Shown here one piece after another: positions 9,331 through 20,673 of a DNA stretch of 30,616 bases (the first letter of the stretch is position 1; each line of letters begins with the position of its first letter). Origin of the DNA: Haplomitrium mnioides (Eukaryota; Marchantiophyta; Haplomitriopsida; Calobryales). Under the pieces are notes generated by a model. The model was not told where the DNA came from. It saw nothing but the letters and a program-made list of their open reading frames with translations, and made no database searches. The translations under genes and the position numbers were made by a program. The DNA lies in the NCBI GenBank assembly GCA_049999725.1, contig JBNGIS010017037.1:1-30616 (forward strand). Direction: 5' to 3'.

Positions 9331-11629
9331 CGTCTAACAAGCAGCCGCGAGCGACAGAGGTAGAGCGTGGCGAGCATGCAAGGGCTATTTTCTTGCAAAG
9401 GCCATTTTCGCACAAAGGCAACGTTGCGCAAGGCGTCCATCGCACAAATCATCAGAATGAGCATTGTCGCGCAAAGGAGCATGTTCACGCAAGGGGAGCC
9501 TTGCGTAGAGAAATCGTGCAAGGCCATGCAGGTTGGATCATTCGAATAATGGAGAACTGCGCGTTGGGTGAGGGGATGGAATCACGTAGGGGCTTGGAGG
9601 GGATCGAATCGTCCCTGAAATCGAGAGGGAGAGAGGAGTTGATCATGGAGAGGAGGAATTGAGCGGGCGTCACAAGAGATTGAATCGAGGGAAAAGAAGA
9701 TTGGATTGATTCAAGGAGGAGGATTGATTCAAAAAATGAAGTTGAAGAAAGCAAGGTTGGTGGATTGATCGTCGTAGGGAATCATTTGGCGAAGAGGCGT
9801 TAGGCGCAGGAATTTGACATGATAGAAGAATTGTGTGAGGGAGGCCACTAGGGAGGATCATTCGAGCAAGAACTGCTTTTCAATCAGGAAAGAGCCACTT
9901 CGATCAGCGTAGGGGCTCCAATTTCATGGAGGCTCCGACCCAATTTTCGCGTAAGAGAATTGTGTAGGACGTCAATCGACAAGGGCCTAAGAGGAGATTT
10001 GCACATAGAGACTTGCTACAGGTCGCATATCGAGCACGGATCGCAAGGGGGAGAAATGTCGCATGGTGGCAAATTTTGACGAAAAGACAATGCAATGCAA
10101 AGAAGGAGAAGTGCTTACTTGAAATCGATTAGGTTGGGTCAAGCAGGCACAATCAACTAGCATGGGTCAACAAGAGGAGATGGAACGCGAGCAGGATTTA
10201 TCGCCACATGATGAGGGAGCATCGCAGAGAATTTGACAAAGGAGTGGTTTTGCCAGGGAGATAGGAAGAGAATTCGCGGTGAAGGTTTCGAAGGAATTCC
10301 ACATCGGTTGGGTATGCTTGTACAATTAGAAGACAGCCATGAGAGGATTAGAGAATCGATGAAGAAATTGTACAATTAGAAGACAGCCATGAGAGGATTA
10401 GAGAATCGATGAAGAAAATGGGTGGGAAGAAACTAACATACCTAGATTGAAGTGACCTGTCATGTTCATTCAATTGTTGTAGATGAACCGGTAGGGAAAT
10501 ACATGAAATCGATCAGGTACAGGAGGATTGGAATGAGGCAGAGAGGAAGAGCGGCTACGGAGATCGTGAGCAGGGGAGGTCACCAGGCTAGCTTGCATAG
10601 GCTATGAGATCGTCTAAGGAAGAAGAATTTGAGGCTAGGGAAGGGAAAACTGCCAAGGAGATTTCACGAGGAGGCAATTCGACACTAATGACAATACGAT
10701 AGAGAATTCCCTCTACCAGAACGAAAGCAAGCAGGGAGGGGTCATACGCAAGAGGCACAGTTAGATCGAAGGGGAAGAAGATTGATCGGGGATCTAGGAG
10801 GAGGTTATTGTTCTTATAACAAGTGAACAAGCAAAACAAAAGAAGGACAAATGAAAACATAGCTAAACTAAGTTAAGAGTAAAACGAAACAAGAAGCTAA
10901 AAGGAACAAAGGGACAAAAACCTCTAAGCTACTTTATGAAGGTTCAAAATTTAAGAGCCTCTAAACATAGTTGAGTAAAGCAAGGATGGCCAAAACTCTC
11001 AAAAGCCCATTGCTCTGGCTTAAACTAAAGTTAGTATTTAAATTAGTTAGAAGGAGTCTATTTGGGCATCAAAAGGGAAGAGCCTTCGCGCAAGACTTTT
11101 AATTTTGTTAGTTGGCCCTTGCTAATGTTAGGTTGAAGTTAGTAGGGAAGTCAAAGTCCACGGACATGGGGGCCTATAGGGTTTTTTGCACGGGGGCTCT
11201 GTGGGGTGGTATAGGCTCCTCACGGGCTCATTTGGAGGATTCACCACAAGAGGGCATTATGAGCAAAGAGCAGAGGACATGAGAGAACAAGAGAGAAGGC
11301 CATCAGGCGAGGAGGACGGGATGGGTCTTGGGCTGGTTGTGGGACAAAAGGTGGGTGGATTGTATTGCTCAAGGCTGGTGCTGGGGTGCTAGAGGTGGGC
11401 ATATGCAAATGGACCGGCTTTTGGAGGTGCTGCGACAGTACAGGGAAACTTTCTTAGAGAACTCAAAGGGGTGGACTTATCTTCAAGTCACATTGTGTGG
11501 GAGGTACCAATAGACTGTGTGTTTTCTTTTCCGTATCTGTAGCATCTGGTTATGCTGATCCAAGCTACTCCATAACATAGGAGCAAGCGGTAGATTAATT
11601 TCATGGTGAGTTCGGTGTGCCTTTGGGGG
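9331..11629. other. Unresolved retroelement-like DNA without a recognisable gene
   Basis: Purine-rich, moderately GC-rich DNA with many short repeated words and no frame longer than about 110 codons that resembles a protein. Words such as GCGCAAGG recur at 9365-9530, and GATTGATTCAA recurs near 9700-9735. A perfect 50-bp duplication is at 10318-10417. Part of this stretch may be the upstream portion of the long LTR whose 3' part is visible at 11630-12260, but its start was not located. Confidence 0.4.
10318..10417. repeat. Perfect 50-bp tandem duplication
   Basis: Units 10318-10367 and 10368-10417 are identical over 50 bp, starting TTGTACAATTAGAAGACAGC and ending GATGAAGAAA. They abut directly, so the duplication looks recent. 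Confidence 0.95.
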
Positions 11630-12260
11630 TGCATTGTGTGTTGATCTTTCCTAAGTAGATGCATGTTTGGAGTTCTTGCTGAGTAGAGCGCCTTGGGGCG
11701 GTTCTTTTGGTGGATTTGACGGGTGTCGGTGTGGTAGAGTGAGGGCCAACAGCTGGGAGGGCTGTCTTCCAGACTCATGTGGAAGTTAAATAAAACCTCT
11801 TCCGAGCATGAGGAAGTAAATTAAGGGCTTCTAGCGATGGAAGTTGAAAACTATCTGACTATGGGTGCATGTGTGGGAGTTTGACGTGGGTGTCATAGTG
11901 AATAAATAGAACGGCTGTGTGAGTTCAGGGCCAGCAGGCGTAAGTTGATGTTTGTATAAGTTGTGCTATATTATTTGATTACATTGAGCTATTCGTTAAA
12001 AGTGGTTGGTTGTGGGTGTGTGCGTGGTTGTAAGTATTTTGCCCAAATCATCAAATCCATTCTAAGGTGGGCTGCAATCGTTTCAGAAGAGTGGGACAGG
12101 TATTCCAGAGCGTGGTAGAGTGAGTCCAAGGCGCGTTAAGACGAGTTAGAGCCAATTCAGTGCAAAGCCCCTCCCATAAAAGGCCCCGAAACAGGAATTC
12201 AGCCTCAAATCTGCGCAAATTGATGGAAAAGGAGATAAGCGACCGACCTTGGGGCTGACA
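11630..12260 (+). mobile_element. 5' LTR (visible shared part) of gag-only LTR retroelement
   Basis: Direct repeat with 14517-15145, well over 90% identical by eye. It starts TGCATTGTGTGTTGATC and ends GGGGCTGACA just before a primer-binding-site-like sequence. The 3' boundary (CA at 12260) is well supported. The 5' boundary is only where the two copies begin to match. Because the other copy starts inside a gag reading frame, the true LTR may extend further left. No matching target duplication was found next to 11630. Confidence 0.75.
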
Positions 12261-12273
12261 TTAACCTAAATTT

Positions 12274-12291
12274 TGGCGATCATGGTGGGAC
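12274..12291 (+). promoter_or_regulatory. Decayed tRNA primer-binding site
   Basis: TGGCGATCATGGTGGGAC lies 13 nt after the LTR end at 12260. It resembles the TGGCGCC...GTGGGGC primer-binding sites of some plant Ty3/gypsy elements, with several mismatches. It supports a plus-strand orientation of the element. Confidence 0.45.
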
Positions 12292-12442
12292 AAAGGGGTC
12301 AAGAAATCAACCTTGCTGGATTTTGTGAAGTTGGAAGAGTGGATAGCGCTGATTCTGACATTTCAGGGCTGACCGATGGTGTAGTTCTCAAGGGGACCAA
12401 GGAAACCAATTCTAGAATTCTGGAAGCAGCCTAGCACCAGCA

Positions 12443-14541
12443 GTGGAAGGAAACCAGCCAAGGAGGTTTCCTTGCTCAGATACAGGAGAGATCTCCCTCA
12501 TAAGTGGAAGAAGCCTTGGCAATGTGGTTAGAGCTTCATATTCCTCGAAGTCGAATACCCCTATGGCCTATATAGGGCATGCAGCCCAACAAATGGTTGT
12601 GGGGCATGTATACCAGCGATCTCGATTCAGGTACAAGGCATTCAGAAGGTCCACAAGGGAAGACCCAGATGAGTGGTTGGATGAGTTTGAAGGCATAGCT
12701 TATGCCAATGGAGAGAACCTCATTAAGGAGACAATTCTCCCTGGAGTGTTGAAGGGGGAAGCTGGACCTTGGTACTAGACTTTACTGGAGGCCACCAGGA
12801 GGAATTGGGACACCTTTAATGCAGTCTTCCTGGAGGAATTAAGGAAAGTAGGAGGGGAACTAGAGGCCTTGATTAAGATAGGCTAAATGGAGATGAAGAA
12901 AACCGAATCGGTGCAGAAATTTCGGCAACGATTCCAGTAAATGGCCCGGAAGATCAACCCTCCGGCATCGGATGGGATGCTCACCTCTTGGTTCATTTCA
13001 GACCTGCCCAGAAGTTTGGGGGCATGGGTGAGGAGGTCCAAACCCACATGCATTGAGCAAGCCGTGGAAGAAGCCCAATCCTACGTCAAAGCAGAGGTGG
13101 CAAGCTCGAAGAGGAAGACGAAGAGGAGCGATGAGTCTGAAAGTTCTTCCTAGAGTTCCAGCCAAGAGGAGAGCTCTGAGGCTAGCTCCTCCTCAGAATC
13201 AGAATCTGAGAGTGAGAATAGTTCAGAAATCTCTAAGGAGGAAAGATCCCATAGGAGGCAAAAGAAAAAGAGGAAAAAGAAGAAAAAAGAGGCCAAAGAG
13301 AAGAGGACCAGAAAATAGGAGAAATACAGAGAGAGAAAGCCTTGGAGATCATATGACAGGGGTGCTTGAGCAGAAACCAGCAAGAGGAGGGGGTTGAAAG
13401 ACCCCATAGAAGAGAAAAAAGAAATGAAAGGCCAGATCGAGGAGCTTAACGCAAAATTAGAGGCTATGACAATCCAATTTGCAAGTCTGAAGCCGGAGGG
13501 CAAAAAACTGCTGGCCCAGAGATCTCATGTGTGGTGTGTGAAGTGCGGAAGTCACAGACACTCCCCACAAGAATGCCCCATGAATGGGATGCCCATTCAT
13601 TATGTAAGGGAGGATCCACTAGAGTGGTACCGTGAAGAGGTGGAGTATGTGCAAGAGGAGCCACCCGAACTCGTATACCAAGTGGTCAGCCAGCCCCGAA
13701 CGATGGCAGGCAAACAAGTCAATCTAGTGCATGGCCAATCAGCACCATGAGGGCAGGCCAGACCAGAAGGGGCAAGCCCAGGCCCAAACTGAACAACAGT
13801 GATGGTTTGCTGGACTTGTGGCAGTTGGGCCACATTTCTCCTAACTGTCTCGAGGCCAGGAAGCAAGGGTATGGCCTGCCCATCCTATTATGTGCAAGCT
13901 GCAAGAAAGAAGGGCACCTGGCCAATAATTGCCCACATCCCCGAAGGCAGGAGTTGCCCCCCAACTCGGTCCAGCAAGCACCACCGCCGGCGGCGATAAA
14001 TCTAGTGACCACTTCATGGGAGCATGGGGCAGAATTTCCAGGGGTGGAGATGGCGTTGGAGGACGACTGTTATCGAGTAAGGACCAGGGTAGCAAACAGG
14101 TCCAAGGAGCGAAGGAAGGCCAGACATGGTTGGAAGAAAGAGAGGACCACTAATGTGCTGCCGAATGAAGAGTATTCAGACTACAAGAGGGAGCACCCCA
14201 AGCTGTTCTACCCCAAGCAAGAGAAGGAAGTGAAGAGGAAGCTGGATGCCCTGGAGGCAGCCAAAGCTCAGCAAGCAGCGAAGAAAACCCTACGTGAGAT
14301 CAATCGGAAGAAGGCGGCCGAAGAGCAGGCCAACTCAGAACAAGTAGCCCAACCACCCATCGAGTCGACTCTCGCACCTTACAACATCCAGAGGGATGTG
14401 AGGGACTGCCTGGTCACTACAACAGTGGGGCAGCTGATCAGGGACAACCTTGTCTACAAGCGGCAGCTCCGGGAGTTGCTTATGGGCGCCAAAAGGAGAA
14501 GGAAGCTCCCGCCGGGTGCATTGCATGTTGATCTTTCCTAA
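12443..14541 (+). pseudogene. Retrotransposon gag polyprotein, decayed
   Basis: Frame 2 runs from about 12443 to 13815 and then shifts to frame 1 until 14541. The N-terminal half has a Retrotrans_gag-like capsid region (DPDEWLDEFEG, NWDTFNAVFLEEL, SVQKFRQRFQ, SDLPRSLGAW). A Ser/Glu-rich acidic tract (about 13130-13240) and a Lys/Arg-rich stretch (13255-13320) follow. There are three CCHC zinc knuckles. CVKCGSHRHSPQEC is at about 13540. CWTCG plus QLGHISPNC, at about 13806-13848, is broken by a one-base deletion. CASCKKEGHLANNC is at about 13892. In-frame stops (TAG, TAA, TGA) fit C-to-T decay of Trp, Gln and Arg codons. No protease, reverse transcriptase or integrase follows: the frame runs straight into the 3' LTR, so the element is non-autonomous or internally deleted. 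Confidence 0.85.
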
Positions 14542-15145
14542 GTAGATGCATGTTTGGAGTTCTTGCTGAGTAGAGCGCACTGGGGCGGTTCTTTCGATGG
14601 ATTTTGATGAGTGTCGGTGTGGTAGAGTAGGGGCCAACAGTTGGGAGGGCTGTCTTCCAGAGGTGGAAGTTAAATAAAACCTCTTCTGAGCATGAGGAAG
14701 TAAATTAAGGGCTTCTAGCGATGGAAGCTGAAAACTATCTGACTATGGGTGCATGTGTGGGAGTTTGACGTGGGTGTCATAGTGAATAAATAGTACAGCT
14801 GTGTGAGTTCAGGGCCATCCGGCCTAAGTTGATGTTTGTATAAGTTGTGCTATATAGTTTGATTACATTGAGCTATTCGGAAGAAGAGGGTTGGCTGTGA
14901 GCGTGTGCGTGGTTGTACGTATTTCGCCAAAATCATCAAATCCATTCTAAGGTAGGCTGCAATCATTTCAGAAGAGTGGGATAGGTATCCCAGGGCGTGG
15001 TAGAGTGAGTCTAGGGCGTGTGAAGACAAGTTAGAGCCAATTTGGTGCAAAGCCCCTCACATAAAAGGTCCCAAAACAGGAATTCAGCCTTAAATTGGTG
15101 CAAATCGATGGAAAAGGAGATAAGCGACCGACCTTGGAGCTGACA
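14517..15145 (+). mobile_element. 3' LTR (possibly 5'-truncated) of gag-only LTR retroelement
   Basis: Direct repeat of 11630-12260 ending in GGAGCTGACA. The gag frame enters it and stops at TAA 14539-14541. The shared string GGGTGCATTG at both left junctions suggests that a deletion joined gag to the middle of the LTR. The right flank continues directly into the transposase-like gene on the minus strand (15146 onward), so the retroelement DNA inserted into that gene. Confidence 0.72.
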
Positions 15146-15959
15146 AATTGTGAGTATTGCTAGCCATGAGAAATCCCACCTTGATTTTTTGGAAAACATT
15201 CTTGGTAATAAAAAGACTAAGATATCCAAATAAGATAGAATTGTTATTCTCTCGTGTCGTGTTGTCCAATTGAAGATACATAGTTGCAGATGTTGGCCCT
15301 TCAAAGTCACATAATATTTTGTAAAGCACAATAACTGTCAAATTAAAATCGCTTCTCAAGTTTACATAGGTTTAGAAGACCCTTGAAGAAAGAACATGAT
15401 TAAATATCAAGGCACCAACAACATGCACACCCACCAAGCAATCTTTATCAAATTTTTTTGGTGGCAAAGCCTAGTGTGGAATAACAATTTTCTTCTGATC
15501 CATTCCATCAATGACAATTCCCAAATACTTTTAACCATCAACATAACATTTTCTTCAATGGTTTGCAAGTTTTGTTCTTTCTTTCATTTGTTGGGTACAA
15601 TGAAGAAACAATTGGCGATATTAAATGACTACAGCATCACAAAGGACAAAAGACATAAAAGCAGTTTAGTAAAACATATGTCAATGTTCAAACTTCAAAA
15701 GATAACCTTAAGTGTTAAAAATATTCAATTCATCTTAAGCAAATATTGGATTGATAGAAGTGAAAATTTATGAAAAGATTAAAAATAAACTTTAGGTAAT
15801 TTAAATAAATGAGAATCTGAATAACATTCACAAAAAATACTTGTGTTTGACTTGAAATAAACAAAAGATTTGAGCAGAGAAAAACATAATTTGCTAACAA
15901 AAGGTCACAAATTGGAACTATAATTTCAAAGGTAGCTTGGACTCTTTGTTCGCAAAGGA

Positions 15960-16330
15960 CTAAAAAACAATAATAGGTCTTATGCGCACATATGATCAGT
16001 GGAGACAACAACTAATCGTATGCCCGCATAGGACCAAAAGCAACAACAATAATATTCAAGCTTGCTTTGACTGTTGCCGTGACTGGTTTTGAAAGAAACA
16101 AGAACAAAACCTATGCGTGCATAGGATTTGCAAACAACAAAAACGATTCTTGCTATAGTTTATCTAGCAAAGGGCTCTTGATTCAAAGCAACAAAAGAAA
16201 AAATTATTACAAAGCTAAGATCACCACCAACAATCAGATCCATTTCTTTGCTTTATTTGATTGTACACAAGGTTTTGATTCAAACTAAAAACAACTGACC
16301 CTATGCAAGCATAGACTCTCTTCTCACAAC
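15960..16330. repeat. Palindrome array within probable intron of the transposase-like gene
   Basis: Core copies are CTATGCGTGCATAG at 16111-16124, GTATGCCCGCATAG near 16018, TTATGCGCACATA near 15979 and CTATGCAAGCATAG near 16300. Spacing is irregular, from 35 to about 190 bp. The array lies between the CETC part and the IDGMDQ part of the gene, where the protein similarity is interrupted. Confidence 0.6.
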
Positions 16331-17867
16331 TCAAGTTAGTAAGAAATACTTGACACAAATCTTGAATATCTTTTGATACTAAGTTGAGAAAACATAGCAT
16401 CTCTAGAACTAGGCTTTGAGTCTTAAAAAAAGAGCATGCATTAACCAAATGTTTCAAAAGAGAAGAAATTTGTTATCTTTGTCGATCTCTAAGACGGATT
16501 TTTCTCGCAATGATTTTATTTCTTTGCATGTTTCACAAACATCAAATCTATTGCATTTTTGAATTTTTACATTTGGAAAATGAGTTCTCCAATGTTTTGT
16601 AAAACTCGAAAAATTAAGAATGGAATTGGGATCTTTCTCTTTCAAATAAGTTGTGTAGTAGTCATAAACTTCCCATTTTGTAAAATTAGTGAGCAAGTTA
16701 TAAACTTAGTGAGTGGGCATTCTCTTGCAGTATCTCTGAAAAAAACTATCCATCCACTCACGTACTAATACTTCTTTAGCAAATAATTCTCTTTTTCTAA
16801 AAATGCCTCTAGGATCTGCGTTTTTGAGATTTTGAATCCTTTAGATTCTATAATTCCCTACTAATAATATTAATTTGAAGGCTCTTCTACAAACAATGGT
16901 ACTACCAGGCAGAGTAAACTGATTGTCCAAATTAGAGTCTTTTCTTGGTATTCCCTACTATAATGTGATATTTTGATTCTTCATACTTTGTCAAAAATAT
17001 GTTTCTCTCATAGTTTTCAAAAAATCTATCTTGTACAATGACAAGCAATTATTTTGACAACATTAAATTCTCTTCAATTTAGAAATTGACATTGAATCGA
17101 GCTTTTTCTTCACAAAGCTCTTGTCATGATGGACTTTCCGCAAAGAATTTTCACGTAAGGTGTTAACCCTTTTAGGTTTTGGCCCAAACAAAGAATTCTT
17201 ATGTTGTGCTAGTCAATTTGATTCGTAGGAAAATCCAACCATTGAAGATAATTCATCATTGTGAAGATCTTAATCACCATCATAAACACAATTTGTTCTT
17301 TTGCAATAAGTTTTTAAATGATGAGGTCCTCTTTGAGGATTAGATGAACTGCACCATGCCGAAAAAAAATCTTCATCAATATCTAGAATATTAGGAAATG
17401 TTTTTTGTAACATAATCGGTACCTTTAGTGATAACTCAAACAAAATATTGATTGATTGAGACTTTTGCTAAAATCATTTCCCATACTGTCGTCTGAAGAT
17501 TCGTCCAAAAGAATTTGATTTAATTCAAATTTTCCAATCTCGTTGCGAGGTCCAACTTGAATTGAAAACACTCATTGTTTGAGTGGTGCTATCAGAGACA
17601 ACGATTCATCATCAAAATTCAAACCGTCCATTGATTCCATGCATTTTTTGTTTTGGACAACAATATTTTGATCTTGAATTTTGAGGTCTCTCTCACATGA
17701 GGATGAAGAAAGGTCCACAACCATTTGGAAATTTTGAGTTGAACGTCTTTCTGTTGATCTCTTGGAGTTGTTAAAACAAAGATTCAACTTTGACTACTTG
17801 ATCGGCAACAAAGATCTTTTGCTTGCAAGAGGTTGTTTCTTCAGTTCTCTGCAAAGACTAGGTTCCC

Positions 17868-17990
17868 TCTTTGATCCTTTGCATAGAAGTTGTTCACTCC
17901 TTAATGCTATGCGCACATTGGGTTCACTACTTGACCCTATACGTGTATAGGGTTCAATCCCTGATCCTATGCGCGCATAGGGTTCACCTT
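17868..17990. repeat. Palindrome array inside the transposase-like reading frame
   Basis: CTATGCGCGCATAG is exact at 17967-17980, with CCTATACGTGTATAGG near 17937 and CTATGCGCACATTG near 17909. The units lie within the minus-strand open frame 18114-17794. There they are translated as a degenerate repeat around EPYARIGSGIEPYTRIGSSS. Confidence 0.65.
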
Positions 17991-18114
17991 CTCGATCTTC
18001 TTGGGTGGAGCCATCTTGTTCAACAGAAGCCACCTTTTCCTCAATGTACTTGCCATTACACTTGACGTTTTTGGTAGTCCATCGCTTACCTCCAAAGAAT
18101 TGCGATTTGAACAA

Positions 18115-18522
18115 ACTAGATAGACAATGTTTGAAGAAACTATTTTATCAAATATTATCAACCTCTTACAACCAACCTAAAATAAGTATTTTGAAAGAAA
18201 ATTTTGCAAAACGACAAAATTGTGAACTTTTTGTGAAGAAAACAAAATATAAAAAGATGAAAACGAGCGATATTTTATATACTAACTTTTTTTAGCACCA
18301 TGCAAATCTATGTGTAAAGAGCTTTGTGAATCATTTTTTGGCGAGAAGAGGCATTTTTTGAAATTTAGGTATAAAAGGAATGAGTTCACTTTCTAGTTTT
18401 TGTTTTCTTGTCATTGCCATTTTTGCAATTTCCTATTATTTGGCCATTTTCAGCCTTTTGGTTTTTGTGAACTTTTGTTTGTCAGATTTTCACCCTCAAA
18501 TTTTGCTCATTTTTACTTTCTA
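18115..18522. promoter_or_regulatory. Divergent intergenic region with two outward TATA-like boxes
   Basis: About 400 bp between the minus-strand transposase-like start (ATG at 18114) and the first plus-strand exon of the ParB-methylase gene. TATATAAAA on the minus strand is at 18281-18273, about 160 bp upstream of that ATG. TATAAAAGG on the plus strand is at 18370-18378. A polypyrimidine acceptor-like TTTACTTTCTAG ends near 18523. The arrangement suggests a shared bidirectional promoter, inferred from position and motif only. Confidence 0.45.
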
Positions 18523-18879
18523 GAAATTGGCATCACAAGTCAATGTTTCCAAACTTGTTCAACCAAAGCTTTATAGGTGTTCAGATGTTCTCATGGTTCT
18601 TGAGCCACAAAAACTAGACTAGGAATGGTTAGTTAATTGTGGATCCTTGAAAGACAACACCTTTACGTTTTTGCTGGTGAAGGTGAGAAATATAACCTAG
18701 GCTTGTTGGTCCAAATAACAATGATTAGAGAGGGGCAGCAAGCCAACATTGGGCTGCTTGTGCAATCACAGGATAACATTACCCTGTACAAGGCCCAATG
18801 CAAACGATTTTCCTTTGTGGACATGAACTAGAGGGAGATCTTCTTCAAGCATCTACAGATTGCTAAAGACGATGGCAAG

Positions 18880-19200
18880 GTAAGATCTTAAAACCCTTTC
18901 TCGTTTGTTTTTTCTTGGACTGACTCGGAACTCTATGCATGCATGGGCTCTTGAGTCCATACGCTCAAGGACAAGGGAGTCCTTGCACATAGGGACTAGA
19001 AAGTCCATGCGCACATAGACTCCTCAGTCCAGGCTTGAAGGAACTTGCTAGTCAAAGGGCTTGGACTCTCTAGGCTATGCGCGCATGGACTCCTTAGTCT
19101 TTTTTAGCTTAGACTGAATGTTTAGTACATTTTTGCTCGTTTTAAACATGTGGAGACTTTTTGTTTAACATGTTTGATCCTTTTTTATTTTGTTTTTCAG
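18880..19200 (+). other. Intron 1 of ParB-methylase gene, with palindromes
   Basis: Donor AAG|GTAAGA and acceptor TTTTTCAG, phase 0. It holds palindrome-like cores CTATGCATGCATGG (near 18943), CCATGCGCACATAG (near 19003) and CTATGCGCGCATGG (near 19074), each flanked by GACTC or GAGTC words. Confidence 0.7.
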
Positions 19201-20673
19201 TTCACTTAATTTTTGGCGGAGTTCGTGGAAACCTACCCATATGCAAAGTGCGTTGAAAGAGATTTCATCAAGATAGCCATTCAATTGAAACTACTGAAGC
19301 CCAAGCAGAACATCCACATTCAGTAGCTAGTGCCGCATCCAAGTGTGACAACAATGTTAGCGGTAGCAACATCAAGACCATCAGCTACCAAGAAGAGAAA
19401 GGCAGTGGAGCCAGTCAAGGCTCAAAAAAAGAAGAAATAGACAATCCCAAAGAAGAATCTTGTTCTAACTCCAATCATTGAGGAGGAGCCGACACCCTCC
19501 CCATCTCCCTCAAGATCATCTTCTGTGGTCATTTTGTCTTCAAATCCAAGTAGTTCAGAGGAGGAAGCAGAGCCAAAGCTTGCGTCAACTCTAACATCAA
19601 GAGCAAAAAGGCAATCATACAAGAGAATATGAACCTTTCAAGAGCATGAGCATGTAGACCCTCAACTAGTGTCTGAGGAGGATAAAAATAAAATTTGAGA
19701 GTTTGCAATCCAATGGTGCAGAGTCCAAGAGGAAACCATTACGGTTCGGTTGGAGAATTTGAACATACCAAAACATGGAATGGACAACTAGGGGCCATTC
19801 TAGATTAGAAGATTGAATGAAGACTTTGTTGAGCTTTTGGAGCAGAGAATGCTCACTAATAAATATGCGCACAACTTTTTCATTATTGTCGTTGACTCAA
19901 AATGCGAGTTAAAGTATAAGTCATAGTTGGATATGAGGAACCCTGACAAGTATCTTTATGAGATTGTAGGAGGCAATCACAGTGCTGCTGCAAGGCAGCT
20001 TTTAATCACCAAATATGGAGCAAAGAGTCCAATGCTATTGCTCTACAACTGCTATTTTTGTGTGGGTTTAACACTAATAGAGGCCCGTATTTTTGCAATA
20101 GATGATAACTACAACCAACGATATTGGTTGGAAATGACCTCAATTCAGAAGGTTGCATATTGGCATCATAGGTTTGTTGAAGGTGGGATGGTGTCATCCT
20201 AGAAATTAAAACGAGAGTTGGTGCTAGAGACCTTGGAGATTAAACCAAAGTTGACTCTTGAGAAGACAGTCACTTCTCAAGACAATTAGTTCCACCTTGC
20301 ATTTCAAAGTGGTGAGCTTTGGGATTTACAATAGAGCATTTTTTCAATGTGGAAAAAGAGCACTATGAAGGGCTAGAAGCCAAAGACCAAAGGTTCCTTG
20401 AGAATTGAGGACATGAAGTAGACACTTTGGAGGTCATTTCAGGGTCTTCCAGGTGAAATTTAAATCTCAATTTTGAAACGTGTTGAAGCTGAAGAGCTTT
20501 CAATTGAGGAAATGTCCTTGGAACTAGAGAGACATAAGGTTTTGGTGGTGATGGTCAAGTCTTTTTGCTCGGAGGTGTATTGCAAAACGTGGGAGGAAGC
20601 AAGGATGGAGTTTCCCATCCACACTGAAGAGTCCAAGATGTCATCATTTTATTCAAGTTTTGAGAAATGATTG

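Larger units (their letters stand above)
15146..18114 (-). pseudogene. Transposase-like gene (DUF7869-type family), N-terminal and central part
   Basis: Read on the minus strand. The N-terminus (18114-17794) has FFGGKRWTTKNVKCNGKYIE. A central part (about 17400-16450) has LQKTFPNILDIDEDFFSAW, HHLKTYCKRTNC, VCRRAFKL, DPRGIFRKRELF, FTKHWRTHFPNVKI and VCETCKEIK. The catalytic-looking part has KYLGIVIDGMDQKK (about 15525-15490), VGVHVVGALIF and YLQLDNTTREN (about 15282-15250), then KIKVGFLMASNTHN. From memory these are hallmarks of a multicopy eukaryotic family with a DUF7869 domain; the Asp spacing suggests an RNase H-like DDE nuclease (inference). A likely intron with palindromes lies at about 15960-16330. 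TAG, TAA and TGA stops show decay. The frame is cut at 15146 by the LTR element; a fitting C-terminal part is at 4440-5640. It is divergent to the ParB-methylase gene. Confidence 0.72.

Noticed and set aside
5718-15145. TGTCTAAC at 5718 and GCTGACA at 15145 as the ends of one full-length LTR element.
   Set aside because: Only four end bases are complementary, the flanking 5-mers (TTTTG and AATTG) do not match, and no LTR similarity was seen at 5718.
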